A DNA stretch of 64,000 nucleotides from Pseudaquabacterium inlustre (GCF_038066595.1 NZ_JBBUTH010000001.1:1022127-1086126); one strand, 5' to 3'; shown: positions 10,323 to 20,433, numbered from the stretch's first letter. Notes: a model not told the origin generated them from the sequence alone. Numbers and translations: made by a program.

Positions 10323-11236
10323 CCGGCAAGCAGCGCCCGCAGGTGCGCGATCACCCACTCGGGTTGCTCGTGCACGATCCAGTGGCTGGCCTGCGGCTGG
10401 CGGTGCACGGTGAGGTCCGGCACCCACTGCTGCAGACCGTCCAGCAGGCCGGGCCGCAGCGCATGGTCGGCCTCGCCCCACAGCACGGTGGTGGGCACGG
10501 TGATGCGCACCACCGAGTCGGGCAGCTGCAGCTGGGCCAGGGCCTGGTCGTCGGGGCCGGTGGGCGGGCGCAGCGGCGAGGCGCGGTACCAGTTCAGCGC
10601 CCCGTCCAGCCCCTGCGACCACACGGCGCGGTACTGCTCGCGCAGCGCCGGCGTCAGCCAGGCCGCGGGGCCGAAGCGCTCGAGGATGCCGAACAGCGCC
10701 GCAAAGCCGTCGGCCGACAGGCTCGCCGCGGCATCGGGCCGCACCAGATCGAGCATGTAGGCGCTGGCCTCGCGCTGCGGCACGCTGGCCAGCAGCTCGC
10801 GGCGGAAGGTGGCGGGGTGCGGCGAGTTCAGGATCACCAGCCGGCGGATCAGGTCGGGCCGCAGCGCCGCCAGGTTCCAGGCCACGCCGCCGCCCCAGTC
10901 GTGCGCCACCAGCAGGTCCAGCGGGCGCTCGGGCGTCACGCCCAGGTGGGCCAGCACGGCCAGCGCATCGGCCACCAGGTGCTTGGGCCGGTAGGCCGCC
11001 ACGTCGGCCGGTGCGGTGCTGCCGGCATAGCCGCGCTGGTTGGGCGCCACGCACCAGGCCTGCGGCGCCAGTGCGGTCATCACCTCGTCCCAGGCGAAGG
11101 CGGCTTCGGGAAAGCCGTGCAGCAGCAGCACGCGCTGTGCGGCAGCCGGGCTGCCGGCGCTGCGGCAGGCCAGCGTGACGGGCTGGGGCTGGCTGCCCGC
11201 GACGGGCAGATCGAAAAGCTGGATGGGGTGGCTCAT
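10319..11236 (-). CDS. Alpha/beta hydrolase, epoxide hydrolase / haloalkane dehalogenase type
   Basis: A 305-residue alpha/beta-hydrolase. The oxyanion motif LLHGFPEAAFAWDEV begins near residue 39; the nucleophile elbow VAHDWGG places an aspartate (Asp113) where esterases have serine, which in this superfamily is typical of epoxide hydrolases, haloalkane dehalogenases and fluoroacetate dehalogenases; the catalytic histidine is probably His285 in QASHWIVHEQPE. The charge-relay acid may lie around GEADHAL. Substrate cannot be told from the sequence. The ATG at 11236 is preferred over one 33 bp upstream because homologues normally begin shortly before the first strand. The gene is convergent with the patatin gene, and the two TAG stop codons share a CTAG palindrome at 10319-10322. 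Confidence 0.82.
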   Translation of the reverse strand: MSHPIQLFDLPVAGSQPQPVTLACRSAGSPAAAQRVLLLHGFPEAAFAWDEVMTALAPQAWCVAPNQRGYAGSTAPADVAAYRPKHLVADALAVLAHLGVTPERPLDLLVAHDWGGGVAWNLAALRPDLIRRLVILNSPHPATFRRELLASVPQREASAYMLDLVRPDAAASLSADGFAALFGILERFGPAAWLTPALREQYRAVWSQGLDGALNWYRASPLRPPTGPDDQALAQLQLPDSVVRITVPTTVLWGEADHALRPGLLDGLQQWVPDLTVHRQPQASHWIVHEQPEWVIAHLRALLAG

Positions 11237-11299
11237 GGCGGCGCAGTGTGTGCGCCCGCCGGCGGCCATGTCGTCAAGCGGGCGACAGGCCCGATCGGA

Positions 11300-12202
11300 T
11301 CAGGCCGAGGGCGGCAGTTCCTCGACCTCGAAGTCATCGCCCAGCGCCGAAGGCTCCCAACCCTCCAGCGCGCCCAGGCGCCAGCCGTGCAGCACCTGGG
11401 CCGCGTCGGCCACGCCGGTGCGCTTGAGCGCCGAGAACAGCGCCACGCCGATGTCGGCCTCCTCGGTGGCCAGGTCGGCCAGCGCGGCCTGGGCCGCGGC
11501 CAGCGACTGCGCACCCTCGGCGCGGGTCAGCTTGTCGGCCTTGGTCAGCAGCACCAGCAGGCGCACCTCGCCGGTGGTGACGCGGTCGGCCACGAAGTCC
11601 AGCAGCTGCTGGTCCAGCGGGGTGAAGCCGTGGCGGCTGTCCACCATCATCACGATGCCGGCCAGCGGCTCGCGCTCGACGAGGTAGTCGGCCATCACCT
11701 TCTGCCAGCGCTGCTTGTCGCTGCGCGACACCGCGGCATGGCCGTAGCCGGGCAGGTCGACCCAGCGCGCGTCGGAGGTCTCGCGCAGGCCCAGCTCGAA
11801 CACGTTCAGGTGCTGGGTGCGGCCGGGTGTCTTGGACGCGAAGGCCAGGCGCTTGTGGTCGGCCAGCGTGTTGATGGCGGTGGACTTGCCGGCGTTGCTG
11901 CGGCCGACGAAGGCCACCTCGGGCAGCACGCCCGGCGGCAGCTGGTTGAGCTTGCTGGCCGTGGTGAGGAAGCGCGCGCTGCGCGCCCAGGTGACGGCCT
12001 CGCGCTCGGCGGCCTGGGCGGCCTCGCGCTCGGCGCGGCGCGCGGCCTGCTCGGCGGTCTTGCGCGCGGCCTCCTCGGGGCTCAGGTCCGAGGCCTTGCG
12101 GGGCCTGGCCGCCGTCTTGGCGGCGGGTGCCGACGCGGTCTTCGCGGTCTTCGAAGGGGCGGGCGCGGCGTCGGCGCCACGGTGGTCGGCTTTGCGGGTC
12201 AT
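11300..12202 (-). CDS. engB: Ribosome-biogenesis GTPase EngB (YihA/YsxC)
   Basis: A 300-residue GTPase needed for large-subunit ribosome assembly in bacteria where it has been studied. G1 is GRSNAGKS (100-107), the switch I region is KTPGRTQ, G3 is DLPGYGHA, G4 is TKADKL and G5 is SALKRTG. The first about 95 residues form an Ala/Lys/Arg-rich, probably disordered extension (repeats of AAR/AER type) that the roughly 200-residue canonical EngB lacks. The start at 12202 is the first plausible one after upstream sequence that overlaps the divergent cytochrome gene. A TACAAT hexamer lies only 5 nt before it. It is transcribed divergently from the cytochrome c4 gene, a neighbourhood common in betaproteobacteria. 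Confidence 0.93.
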   Translation of the reverse strand: MTRKADHRGADAAPAPSKTAKTASAPAAKTAARPRKASDLSPEEAARKTAEQAARRAEREAAQAAEREAVTWARSARFLTTASKLNQLPPGVLPEVAFVGRSNAGKSTAINTLADHKRLAFASKTPGRTQHLNVFELGLRETSDARWVDLPGYGHAAVSRSDKQRWQKVMADYLVEREPLAGIVMMVDSRHGFTPLDQQLLDFVADRVTTGEVRLLVLLTKADKLTRAEGAQSLAAAQAALADLATEEADIGVALFSALKRTGVADAAQVLHGWRLGALEGWEPSALGDDFEVEELPPSA

Positions 12203-12207
12203 GGACC

Positions 12208-12213
12208 ATTGTA
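12208..12213 (-). promoter_or_regulatory. Candidate -10 box of engB
   Basis: On the minus strand TACAAT (5 of 6 matches to TATAAT) lies 5 nt before the engB ATG. No convincing -35 was found. If used, the transcript would be leaderless. Confidence 0.35.
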
Positions 12214-12293
12214 AAATCCGTGGGTTTGCTTTCCTTGCGCCCCCTCCCACCGGGTCAGGCGCCCCGGCCGTCTCACCGTCAAGGTTCTTCGAC

Positions 12294-12932
12294 ATGAAGT
12301 CGCTGCTCGCCGTCCTGCCCACCGCCCTGTCCTCCGTCGCGCTGTCCGCACTGCTTGCCGGCTCGGCGCTGGCCGCTGACGCCAAGGGCCCGGCCAAACC
12401 CGACCTCGCCAAGGGCGCCGAGAAGGCCGCAGCCTGCCAGGCCTGCCACACCGCCGACGGTTCGCGCGGCAGCCCGGCCAACCCCATCCTGCAGGGTCAG
12501 CACGCCGAGTACCTGGTCAAGCAGCTGACCGAGTTCAAGAGCGGCAAGCGCCAGAACGCGGTGATGAGCGGCATGGCCGCCCCGCTGACCGAGGAAGACA
12601 TGCGCAACATCGCGGCCTTCTACGCCAGCAAGCAGGCCAAGCCCGGCTTCGCCAAGAACAAGGACCTGGTGCAGCTGGGCGAGAAGATCTACCGCGGCGG
12701 CATCGCCGCCAAGCAGGTGCCCGCCTGCGCCGGCTGCCACAGCCCCACCGGCGCCGGCATCCCCGCGCAGTACCCGCGCGTGGGTGGCCAGCACAGCGAC
12801 TACACCGAGGCCCAGCTGAACGGCTTCCGCGCCGGCACGCGTGGCAACTCGGCGCAGATGGTCAGCATCGCCGCGAAGATGAGCGACAAGGAAATCAAGG
12901 CCGTGGCCGACTACATGGCCGGCTTGCGCTGA
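12294..12932 (+). CDS. Di-haem cytochrome c4
   Basis: A 212-residue periplasmic cytochrome with a cleavable signal peptide (about 1-28, ending SALAADA) and two haem-attachment sites, CQACH (48-52) and CAGCH (145-149), each with downstream methionines that can serve as axial ligands. The two-domain layout and length are those of cytochrome c4, which carries electrons to terminal oxidases. The ATG at 12294 is chosen because it directly precedes the signal peptide. It is followed by a terminator and then by resB-ccsA, which attach haem to such cytochromes. Confidence 0.93.
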   Translation: MKSLLAVLPTALSSVALSALLAGSALAADAKGPAKPDLAKGAEKAAACQACHTADGSRGSPANPILQGQHAEYLVKQLTEFKSGKRQNAVMSGMAAPLTEEDMRNIAAFYASKQAKPGFAKNKDLVQLGEKIYRGGIAAKQVPACAGCHSPTGAGIPAQYPRVGGQHSDYTEAQLNGFRAGTRGNSAQMVSIAAKMSDKEIKAVADYMAGLR

Positions 12933-12990
12933 GCCCGCATTCGATGCGCGGCTGAGCCACATCAAGCCCCGCGCATTTGACGCTTGCCCA

Positions 12991-13021
12991 AGGGCCGGTC
13001 GCTGACCGGCCCTTTGCCTTT
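12991..13021 (+). terminator. Intrinsic terminator after cytochrome c4
   Basis: AGGGCCGGTC (12991-13000) pairs perfectly with GACCGGCCCT (13004-13013) around a GCT loop and is followed by TTGCCTTT. Confidence 0.85.
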
Positions 13022-13039
13022 CCAAGCTGCTTGACCTCG

Positions 13040-13045
13040 GATAAT
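13040..13045 (+). promoter_or_regulatory. Candidate -10 box of resB
   Basis: GATAAT lies 8 nt before the ATG at 13054, in the context GGATAATTCCGG. No ribosome-binding site and no clear -35 are visible. The same context occurs before the MFS gene on the other strand. Confidence 0.5.
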
Positions 13046-13053
13046 TCCGGTCC

Positions 13054-15252
13054 ATGTCGTCCGCCCCGTCTTCCACTGCGCCGTCGCAGCCCGCACCGCG
13101 CCTGATGCGCGACCTGCTCGACCTGCTGGCGTCGATGCGCTTCGCGATCGCGCTGCTGACGGTGATCTGCATCGCGTCGATCATCGGCACGGTGGTCAAG
13201 CAGCACGAGCCATACAACAACTACGTCAACCAGTTCGGCCCGTTCTGGGCCGAGGTGTTCGACAAGGTGGGCCTGTACGCCGTCTACAGCGCCGGCTGGT
13301 TCCTGCTGATCCTGGCCTTTCTGGTGGTGTCCACCAGCCTGTGCATCGCGCGCAACACGCCCAAGATCCTCAGCGACCTGAAGAGCTTCAAGGAAGGCGT
13401 GCGCGAACAGGCGCTGCGGGCCTTCCACCACAAGGCCGGCGGCACGCTGGCGCTGGCCCCCGACGCCGCGCTGCAGCGCGTGAACGAACTGCTCACCGCC
13501 CAGGGCTGGCAGGCACGCGCCCAGGTGCGCGCCAACGGCACCATGGTGGCCGCGCGCAAGGGCATGGCCAACAAGATCGGCTACCTGGCGGCGCACTCGG
13601 CCATCGTGCTGATCTGCCTGGGCGGCCTGTTCGACGGCGACCTGGTGGTGCGCGCACAGATGGCCCTGCTGGGCAAGCGCGCCTATGCCGGCGGCGGCAG
13701 CATCGCCGACGTGAAGCCCGAGCACCGGCTGCCACTGGCCAACCCCACCTACCGCGGCAACCTGCTGGTCAGCGAGGGCGGGCGCGCCGGCACCGCGGTG
13801 ATCAGCATGTCCGACGGCGTGGTGCTGCAGGACCTGCCTTTCGACGTGGAGCTCAAGAAGTTCATCGTCGAGTACTACGACACCGGCATGCCCAAGCTGT
13901 TCGCCAGCGAGGTGGTGGTGCATGACCGCGACACCGGCGCCAAGACAGCGGCCACGGTCAAGGTCAACGAGCCGCTGATCCACCACGGCGTGGCCATCTA
14001 CCAGAGCAGCTTCGACGACGGCGGCAGCCAGCTGACGCTGCGCGCGCTGCCGATGAAGGGCCGCAGCGAACCGTTCACCGTGCAGGGCACGGTGGGCGGC
14101 AGCACCCGCCTGAGCAAGGGCGGCTCGGACGCCGACGCGCTGACGCTCGAGTTCACCGGCCTGCGCGTCATCAACGTCGAGAACCTGGGCGACAGCGCCA
14201 CGCCGCAGGCCGCCGGCAGCGCCACCGATGTGCGCAAGGTCGACCTCAGCAGCACGCTGGACAAGCACCTGGGCTCGGGCGTCAAGGGCAGCCGCGACAA
14301 GCAGCTGCGCAACATCGGCCCGTCGGTGGGCTACAAGCTGCGCGACGCCAGCGGCCAGGCGCGCGAGTTCAACAACTACATGCTGCCGGTCGAGCTCGAC
14401 GGGCAGAAGGTGTTCCTGGCCGGCCTGCGCGATTCGCCCAACGAGCCCTTCCGCTACCTGCGCATCCCGGCCGACGAGCAGGGCTCGACCGATGCCTGGT
14501 GGCGCATGGCCCAGGCGCTGCGCGACGACGAGATGCGCGCCAAGGCCGTGCGCCGCTACGTGGCCCAGGCCACGCCGGCCGACAAGCCGCAGATGGCCGA
14601 GCAGCTGACCACCACCGCGCAGCGCGCACTGGCGCTGTTTGCCGGCGCCGAGCATGTGGTGGTGCCCGGCGGCAAGCCGCAGGACAGCGCCCCCGGCGGC
14701 CTGCCGGCGCTGGCGCAGTTCATCGACACCACGGTGCCCGAGGGCGAGCGCCAGCGCATCTCCGAGGTGCTGCTGCGCATCATCAACGGCTGCCTGGTCG
14801 AGCTGGCCAACCTCAGCCGCGAGCAGGCCGGTCTCAAGCCCCTGGGCAGCGACGAGGCCACGCAGCGCTTCATGACGCAGGCGGTGATGGCGTTGTCGGA
14901 CGCCGCCTTCTACCCGGCCCCGGTGATGTTGCAGCTGGCCGACTTCAAGCAGGTGCAGGCCAGCGTGTTCCAGGTGGCGCGCGCGCCGGGCAAGACCCTG
15001 GTGTACCTGGGCGCCGTGCTGCTGATCATCGGCGTGTTCGCGATGCTCTACATCCGCGAGCGCCGGCTGTGGATCTGGCTGGCCCCGGCCGACGACGGCG
15101 CCGGCGTGGGCGGAACCAAACTGCAGGCCGCGCTGTCCACCACCCGCCGCACGCTGGACACCGACGCCGAGTTCGAATCGCTGAAGGCCGCGCTGCTGCA
15201 TGACGCCACGCCGGCGGCCGCCACGGCCGCCGCCCCGAAGGACACGCCATGA
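13054..15252 (+). CDS. resB: Cytochrome c biogenesis protein ResB (CcsB/Ccs1)
   Basis: A 732-residue membrane protein of the system II (Ccs) haem-attachment pathway. Three membrane segments lie in the N-terminal 200 residues (about 30-50, 75-95 and 175-195) and one near the C terminus (about 650-670); between them is a large periplasmic domain. The beginning, with LLDLLASMRFAIALLTVI and the conserved QHEPYNNYVNQFGPFW, is typical of ResB. It works with CcsA to bring reduced haem to apocytochromes such as the c4 encoded upstream. Its TGA overlaps the ATG of ccsA by 4 bp (ATGA), indicating translational coupling. Confidence 0.95.
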   Translation: MSSAPSSTAPSQPAPRLMRDLLDLLASMRFAIALLTVICIASIIGTVVKQHEPYNNYVNQFGPFWAEVFDKVGLYAVYSAGWFLLILAFLVVSTSLCIARNTPKILSDLKSFKEGVREQALRAFHHKAGGTLALAPDAALQRVNELLTAQGWQARAQVRANGTMVAARKGMANKIGYLAAHSAIVLICLGGLFDGDLVVRAQMALLGKRAYAGGGSIADVKPEHRLPLANPTYRGNLLVSEGGRAGTAVISMSDGVVLQDLPFDVELKKFIVEYYDTGMPKLFASEVVVHDRDTGAKTAATVKVNEPLIHHGVAIYQSSFDDGGSQLTLRALPMKGRSEPFTVQGTVGGSTRLSKGGSDADALTLEFTGLRVINVENLGDSATPQAAGSATDVRKVDLSSTLDKHLGSGVKGSRDKQLRNIGPSVGYKLRDASGQAREFNNYMLPVELDGQKVFLAGLRDSPNEPFRYLRIPADEQGSTDAWWRMAQALRDDEMRAKAVRRYVAQATPADKPQMAEQLTTTAQRALALFAGAEHVVVPGGKPQDSAPGGLPALAQFIDTTVPEGERQRISEVLLRIINGCLVELANLSREQAGLKPLGSDEATQRFMTQAVMALSDAAFYPAPVMLQLADFKQVQASVFQVARAPGKTLVYLGAVLLIIGVFAMLYIRERRLWIWLAPADDGAGVGGTKLQAALSTTRRTLDTDAEFESLKAALLHDATPAAATAAAPKDTP

Positions 15253-16625
15253 ACACCACCACCGCCTCGCCGACCACCACATTGGTGCTGGGCCGCCCGG
15301 GCCTGATCGGCCGCCTGTCGCGCCGCAGCGCCTTCGACTGGCTGTTCGCGCTGCTGGTGGTGGCCGGTGCGGGCTACGCCTTCCAGCGCTACCACGGCTC
15401 GATGGACGGCTACGAACAGGGCATCCTGCTGGGCAGCGTGCCGGCCATGGTGGCGCTCGGCTGGGCCTGGGGCCCGCTGCGCGTGCTGGCGCTGGCCGTG
15501 GGAGCCGCCACGCTGACGGCCATCGCGCTGTACGGCCGTCACACCGACGGCTTCGGCGCCGACCTGGCGCAGGCCGACAACGTCTTCCTGCTGAAGTACT
15601 TCCTGTCCAGCCAGAGCGCGATCCTGTGGATGAGCGTGCTGTTCGGCATGAGCACGGTGATGTACTGGATCGGTCTGATCGCCCGCAAGGACGCCGGTGG
15701 CGAGAACACCGCGCTGAAGCTGGGCACGCGCATGGCCTGGGCCGGCGTGTTCATGGCCCTGGTGGGCACCATGGTGCGCTGGTTCGAGAGCCACCAGATC
15801 GGCCCCGACATCGGCCACATCCCGGTCAGCAACCTGTACGAGGTGTTCGTGCTGTTCTGCTGGCTGACCGCCGTGTTCTACCTGTACTACGAGCAGCACT
15901 ACCGCAACCGCGCACTCGGCGGCTTCGTGATGCTGGTGGTCAGCGCGGCGGTGGGCTTCCTGCTCTGGTATACGGTGGCGCGCGAGGCGCAGCAGATCCA
16001 GCCGCTGGTGCCGGCGCTGCAGAGCTGGTGGATGAAGCTGCACGTGCCGGCCAACTTCATCGGCTACGGCACCTTCGCGCTGGCGGCCATGGTGGCCTTC
16101 GCCTACCTGATCCAGCGCCAGGCCGAGGAAACCCGCTGGTGGAAGCTGGCGCCGCTGGGCGCGCTGGGCCTGGTGCTGTGCTTCGAGCCCATCGTGTTCC
16201 GCGCCAGCAAGCTGTCCAGCTCGGCCAGCTACTGGGCGGTGTATGCGGGCGTCAGCCTCTTGATCGTCCTCTTCATCCTGGCCGCGCGCCGGCGCATCGC
16301 CGCCGCGCTGCCGGCACCCGAGGTGCTGGACGACATGATGTACAAGGCCATCGCGGTGGGCTTCGCGTTCTTCACCATCGCCACCATCCTGGGCGCCTTC
16401 TGGGCCGCCGAGGCCTGGGGCGGCTACTGGAGCTGGGACCCGAAGGAAACCTGGGCGCTCATCGTGTGGCTGAACTACGCCGCCTGGCTGCACATGCGGC
16501 TGATGAAGGGCCTGCGCGGCGCCGTGTCGGCCTGGTGGGCGCTGGGCGGCCTGGTGGTCACCACCTTCGCCTTCCTGGGCGTGAACATGTTCCTGTCCGG
16601 CCTGCATTCCTACGGCGAGCTGTGA
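15249..16625 (+). CDS. ccsA: Cytochrome c biogenesis protein CcsA (ResC)
   Basis: A 458-residue polytopic protein with about eight membrane segments. The tryptophan-rich haem-binding WWD motif, WGGYWSWDPKETWALI, lies near residues 393-408, with the flanking histidines of the family (SNLYEVFVLF block near 195; WLHMRLMKGL). It forms the haem-handling synthase of system II together with ResB. The long N-terminal part before the WWD core is usual in betaproteobacteria. The start overlaps the resB stop. Confidence 0.95.
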   Translation: MNTTTASPTTTLVLGRPGLIGRLSRRSAFDWLFALLVVAGAGYAFQRYHGSMDGYEQGILLGSVPAMVALGWAWGPLRVLALAVGAATLTAIALYGRHTDGFGADLAQADNVFLLKYFLSSQSAILWMSVLFGMSTVMYWIGLIARKDAGGENTALKLGTRMAWAGVFMALVGTMVRWFESHQIGPDIGHIPVSNLYEVFVLFCWLTAVFYLYYEQHYRNRALGGFVMLVVSAAVGFLLWYTVAREAQQIQPLVPALQSWWMKLHVPANFIGYGTFALAAMVAFAYLIQRQAEETRWWKLAPLGALGLVLCFEPIVFRASKLSSSASYWAVYAGVSLLIVLFILAARRRIAAALPAPEVLDDMMYKAIAVGFAFFTIATILGAFWAAEAWGGYWSWDPKETWALIVWLNYAAWLHMRLMKGLRGAVSAWWALGGLVVTTFAFLGVNMFLSGLHSYGEL

Positions 16626-16708
16626 GCGGGCGCTGACCGGCGCAGGCTAAGCTCGCGGGTCCACCGTCCCCACCACCGCCCACCCACACCGGCGCCGACG
16701 CCCCAGCC

Positions 16709-17080
16709 ATGCCCTACGTCCACCGCGACGCCGACCGCCGCATCGCCCGCCTGTGCCGCGACGCCGAGCCCGATGCGCAGGAGTTCCTGCCCGCCGGCGA
16801 CCCCGAGGTGCAGGCCTTCCTCGGCCGCAGCGGCGATGAAAGCAGCGGCTTCCGCGAGCTGGATGCCGACTTCGTGCGCGTGCTGGAGGACGTGGTGGAC
16901 GTGCTGATCGGCCGTCACATCATCGCAATCACCGACCTGCCGCCCGAGGCGCGCGCCAAGCTGATGTCGCGCAAGAGCTACCGCGACAGCCTGCTGCCGG
17001 GCGGTGGCGACCTGGTCTCCGGCGCCGACATCGACGAGGCCGTCGGCCGCACGGGCTTCGGCCGCCCGGCCGACGACTGA
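16709..17080 (+). CDS. Conserved small protein, 'tryptophan synthase beta-like'
   Basis: A 123-residue soluble protein beginning MPYVHRDADRRIARL with the core FRELDADFVRVLEDVVDVLIGRHIIAITDLPPEARAKLMSRKSYRD. Proteins of this form are widespread in Burkholderiales and are often labelled as tryptophan synthase beta subunit-like, although they lack the pyridoxal-phosphate fold of that enzyme. Function is unknown. No ribosome-binding site stands out. It lies alone between ccsA and msrP. Confidence 0.75.
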   Translation: MPYVHRDADRRIARLCRDAEPDAQEFLPAGDPEVQAFLGRSGDESSGFRELDADFVRVLEDVVDVLIGRHIIAITDLPPEARAKLMSRKSYRDSLLPGGGDLVSGADIDEAVGRTGFGRPADD

Positions 17081-17205
17081 CCGCCCCTCCCGGCGCCAAA
17101 CCCCCACGCGCGCGCGGAACCGCGGTCCCGGCGTAAGGTCTGAGCCCCTGCCGGCGACTGACCGGCATGTTGCACCACCCGCCCACGGGCTCCGGAGACC
17201 CACCC

Positions 17206-18201
<996 letters not shown>

Positions 18202-18211
18202 GCGCCCACAC

Positions 18212-18904
18212 GTGCCGCTGAACAAGCTGCTGTCGCACGCGGCGGCCAGGCCCTTGCTGTTCGTGCTGATGCTGCTGCCGGCGGCGCAGCTGGTGTGGGG
18301 CGCCTTCGCCAACACGCTGGGCCCCAACCCGGCCGAGGCGCTGATCCGCGGCAGCGGCGACTGGGTGCTGCGCAGCCTGGTGCTGGCGCTGGCCGTCACG
18401 CCGCTGCGCGAGGCCCTGGGCTGGACGGCGCTGGCGCGCTGGCGCCGCATGCTGGGCCTGTTCGCCTTCTTCTACGGCGTGCTGCACTTCCTCTGCTACG
18501 CCTGGCTGGACATGGGCTTCGCCGCCGACGACATCGTGCGTGACATCGCCAAGCGCCCCTTCATCCTGGTGGGCACGGCAGCGCTGCTGGTGATGGTGCC
18601 GCTGGCCGCCACCTCGTTCAACGCCGCCATCCGCATGCTGGGCGCAGCGCGCTGGAAGGCACTGCACCGGGGCGTGTTCGTGGCCGTGGGCCTGGCGCTG
18701 CTGCATTTCTTCTGGATGCGCGCGGCCAAGCAGAACTTCGGCGAGTGGAGCGTGTACGCCGGCCTCGTGGCCCTGCTGCTGGGCTGGCGGCTGTGGCGCT
18801 GGCGGGCCCGGCCCGCGCCGGGCGTGCAGGCTTCACATCCGGCCCGCCAGCGCGCCGCCGCACCCCGTGCCCAGGGGGGAAGGGCCGTCGGCCCCCCGCC
18901 GTAG
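18212..18904 (+). CDS. msrQ: Haem-binding membrane subunit MsrQ
   Basis: A 230-residue inner-membrane protein with about six membrane segments, the b-haem partner (formerly YedZ) that passes electrons to MsrP. Typical features are PLRxxLGWTALARWRRMLGL, the histidine-bearing helix FFYGVLHFLCYAWLD and the second, HRGVFVAVGLALLHFF. It starts with GTG, 10 bp after msrP. The C-terminal about 30 residues are a basic, proline-rich tail beyond the conserved domain. Confidence 0.93.
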   Translation: MPLNKLLSHAAARPLLFVLMLLPAAQLVWGAFANTLGPNPAEALIRGSGDWVLRSLVLALAVTPLREALGWTALARWRRMLGLFAFFYGVLHFLCYAWLDMGFAADDIVRDIAKRPFILVGTAALLVMVPLAATSFNAAIRMLGAARWKALHRGVFVAVGLALLHFFWMRAAKQNFGEWSVYAGLVALLLGWRLWRWRARPAPGVQASHPARQRAAAPRAQGGRAVGPPP

Positions 18905-18954
18905 CATCCTGTCACACCGGTGGCGAAGCCTTCGTCGCTGCCCAGGATGCCGCG

Positions 18955-19596
18955 ATGACCGAACCCAACCGCCGCGCCACCAAGCGCCCACCCGATCTCC
19001 GCCCCGCGGCGCACCACCAGCGCGCGCTGAACCTGGCCCTGGTGGCCCTGGACGCCGCCAGCGTGCGCGCACGCCCCACCGAGATGGCCCATCGCCTGGC
19101 CGAGGTGGCCAAATGCCTGCAGCGCATGGACGACCTGCGCAGTGCCGATGCCTACCTCGAGCGCGCGCTCGTCTGGGTGGCGCTGATCCCCGCCGGCGCG
19201 GCCGACGCCATGCGCGCCGACCTGCTGTGCACCCAGGCCGAACTGGCCTGCCATGCCGCCGACCGCCACGACGAGCAGGTGGAAGCCCTGGCCGAGGCCG
19301 GCGACGAGGACCTGCCCGCCGTGCCGGAGGCCCGCGCCGACCGCGAGCGGGTGCGCGACCTGGCCACCGAGGCCGCCCTGCTGTCGGGCCGCGGCTGTGA
19401 CCCGATGTGGGAGGTGAAGCTGCTGCTGCGCGCCAGCGACGTGCTGGACCGCTGCGGCGAGCACGACGGCGCCGTGGCCATGCAGAACCGGGCCATGGCA
19501 CTGATGGGCCTGATGAACCCCGACACGGCCGCCGCCCCGGCGATTCCGCCTTCGCGTGACGCACTGCGGGTGGCGGGTCCGTCGTCGCTGATGTAA
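18955..19596 (+). CDS. Hypothetical alpha-helical protein, possibly TPR-like
   Basis: A 213-residue protein not recognised by family. It is almost entirely helical, with repeated short motifs such as RALNLALVALDAASV, LAEVAKCLQRMDDLRSADAYLERAL and LRASDVLDRCGEHDGAVAMQNRAMALMG, whose spacing resembles tetratricopeptide repeats (protein-binding scaffolds). No signal peptide. The ATG at 18955 is chosen because upstream in-frame sequence runs into msrQ. Function cannot be stated. Confidence 0.6.
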   Translation: MTEPNRRATKRPPDLRPAAHHQRALNLALVALDAASVRARPTEMAHRLAEVAKCLQRMDDLRSADAYLERALVWVALIPAGAADAMRADLLCTQAELACHAADRHDEQVEALAEAGDEDLPAVPEARADRERVRDLATEAALLSGRGCDPMWEVKLLLRASDVLDRCGEHDGAVAMQNRAMALMGLMNPDTAAAPAIPPSRDALRVAGPSSLM

Positions 19597-19649
19597 TACA
19601 GGCCCCACGAGCGCCCGGGACCGGCCTGTGCGCCAGGGCCCCGAGCGCC

Positions 19650-20243
19650 ATGCACCGCACCATCTTCACCACCCCCGGCGTCAACACGCTGCTGCGCGCC
19701 GCCTCGGTGGCGTTTCTGCGCCTCACCGGCTGGAAGCTCGACGGCCAGCTGCCGCCCGGCCAGCCCAAGTGCGTGCTGATCGCCGCGCCGCACACCAGCA
19801 ACTGGGACCTGCCCTACACGCTGATGGTGGCCTTTGCGCTGCGCATCAACGTCTACTGGATGGGCAAGGCCCAGATCTTCCGCTGGCCCTTCGGCCCGGT
19901 GATGCGCTGGCTGGGCGGCATCGCGGTGAACCGCGCCCAGGCCAACAACCTGGTGGCCGCCTCGGCCCAGGCCCTGCGCGAGGCCGATGGCCAGGTGGCC
20001 CTGGTGGTGCCGCCCGAAGGCACGCGCAGCAAGACGCGCCACTGGAAGACCGGCTTTTACTGGATCGCCCACGGCGCCGGCGTGCCCATCGTGATGGCCT
20101 ACATGGACTACCCGCGCAAGCTCAGCGGCCTGGGGCCGGTGCTCGTGCCCTCGGGCGACATCGAGGCCGACATGGCCACCGTGAAGGCCTACTACGCGCA
20201 GTTCAAGGGCAAGAACTGGGAGCAGTTCGATTCGGGATCCTGA
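19650..20243 (+). CDS. 1-acyl-glycerol-3-phosphate acyltransferase-like protein (PlsC family)
   Basis: A 197-residue member of the glycerolipid acyltransferase superfamily. The catalytic HX4D motif is HTSNWD (His48, Asp53), and the substrate-binding block is PPEGTRSKTRHWKTGFYWIA. The enzyme class transfers acyl groups to lysophosphatidate or related acceptors; this short form lacks the N-terminal membrane helices of classical PlsC and its acceptor is uncertain. Its stop is 52 bp before the structured repeat element. Confidence 0.82.
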   Translation: MHRTIFTTPGVNTLLRAASVAFLRLTGWKLDGQLPPGQPKCVLIAAPHTSNWDLPYTLMVAFALRINVYWMGKAQIFRWPFGPVMRWLGGIAVNRAQANNLVAASAQALREADGQVALVVPPEGTRSKTRHWKTGFYWIAHGAGVPIVMAYMDYPRKLSGLGPVLVPSGDIEADMATVKAYYAQFKGKNWEQFDSGS

Positions 20244-20295
20244 ATCTGCCCCTTACTTGCTATGGGTGGCGCGGGCCAAGCCGTGCCCGGGTGTC

Positions 20296-20433
20296 GCATG
20301 CGCCTGATGGCATGTCACGGTGCCTCGGGACGAGGACGTCGGGTGGCCGCCTGGCGTAAGTAAAGGAGGAGCCCTGAGGCGGGAGCCTCAGGGCGGGGGA
20401 CATGGAGCCGGGCGGCTACCCGGCGGCCTTGGC
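20296..20433 (+). ncRNA. Candidate structured RNA, copy A
   Basis: One of three copies of a 138-139 nt module. Read on the plus strand it folds as: a stem CGTCGGGT with GCCTGGCG (wobbles allowed) around GGCC; an invariant linker GTAAGTAAAGGAGGA; a 10-bp stem GCCCTGAGGC with GCCTCAGGGC around the GNRA-type loop GGGA (20371-20394); the invariant string GGGGGACATGGA; and a stem GCCGGG with CCCGGC. Immediately upstream, 20275-20295 is a remnant of the terminal repeat that flanks the palindromic element in copies B and C, but here the palindrome body is absent. It sits between the 3' ends of two convergent genes. The layout recalls HEARO (omega) RNAs associated with IscB nucleases, but no nuclease gene is present; identity is a guess. 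Confidence 0.5.
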
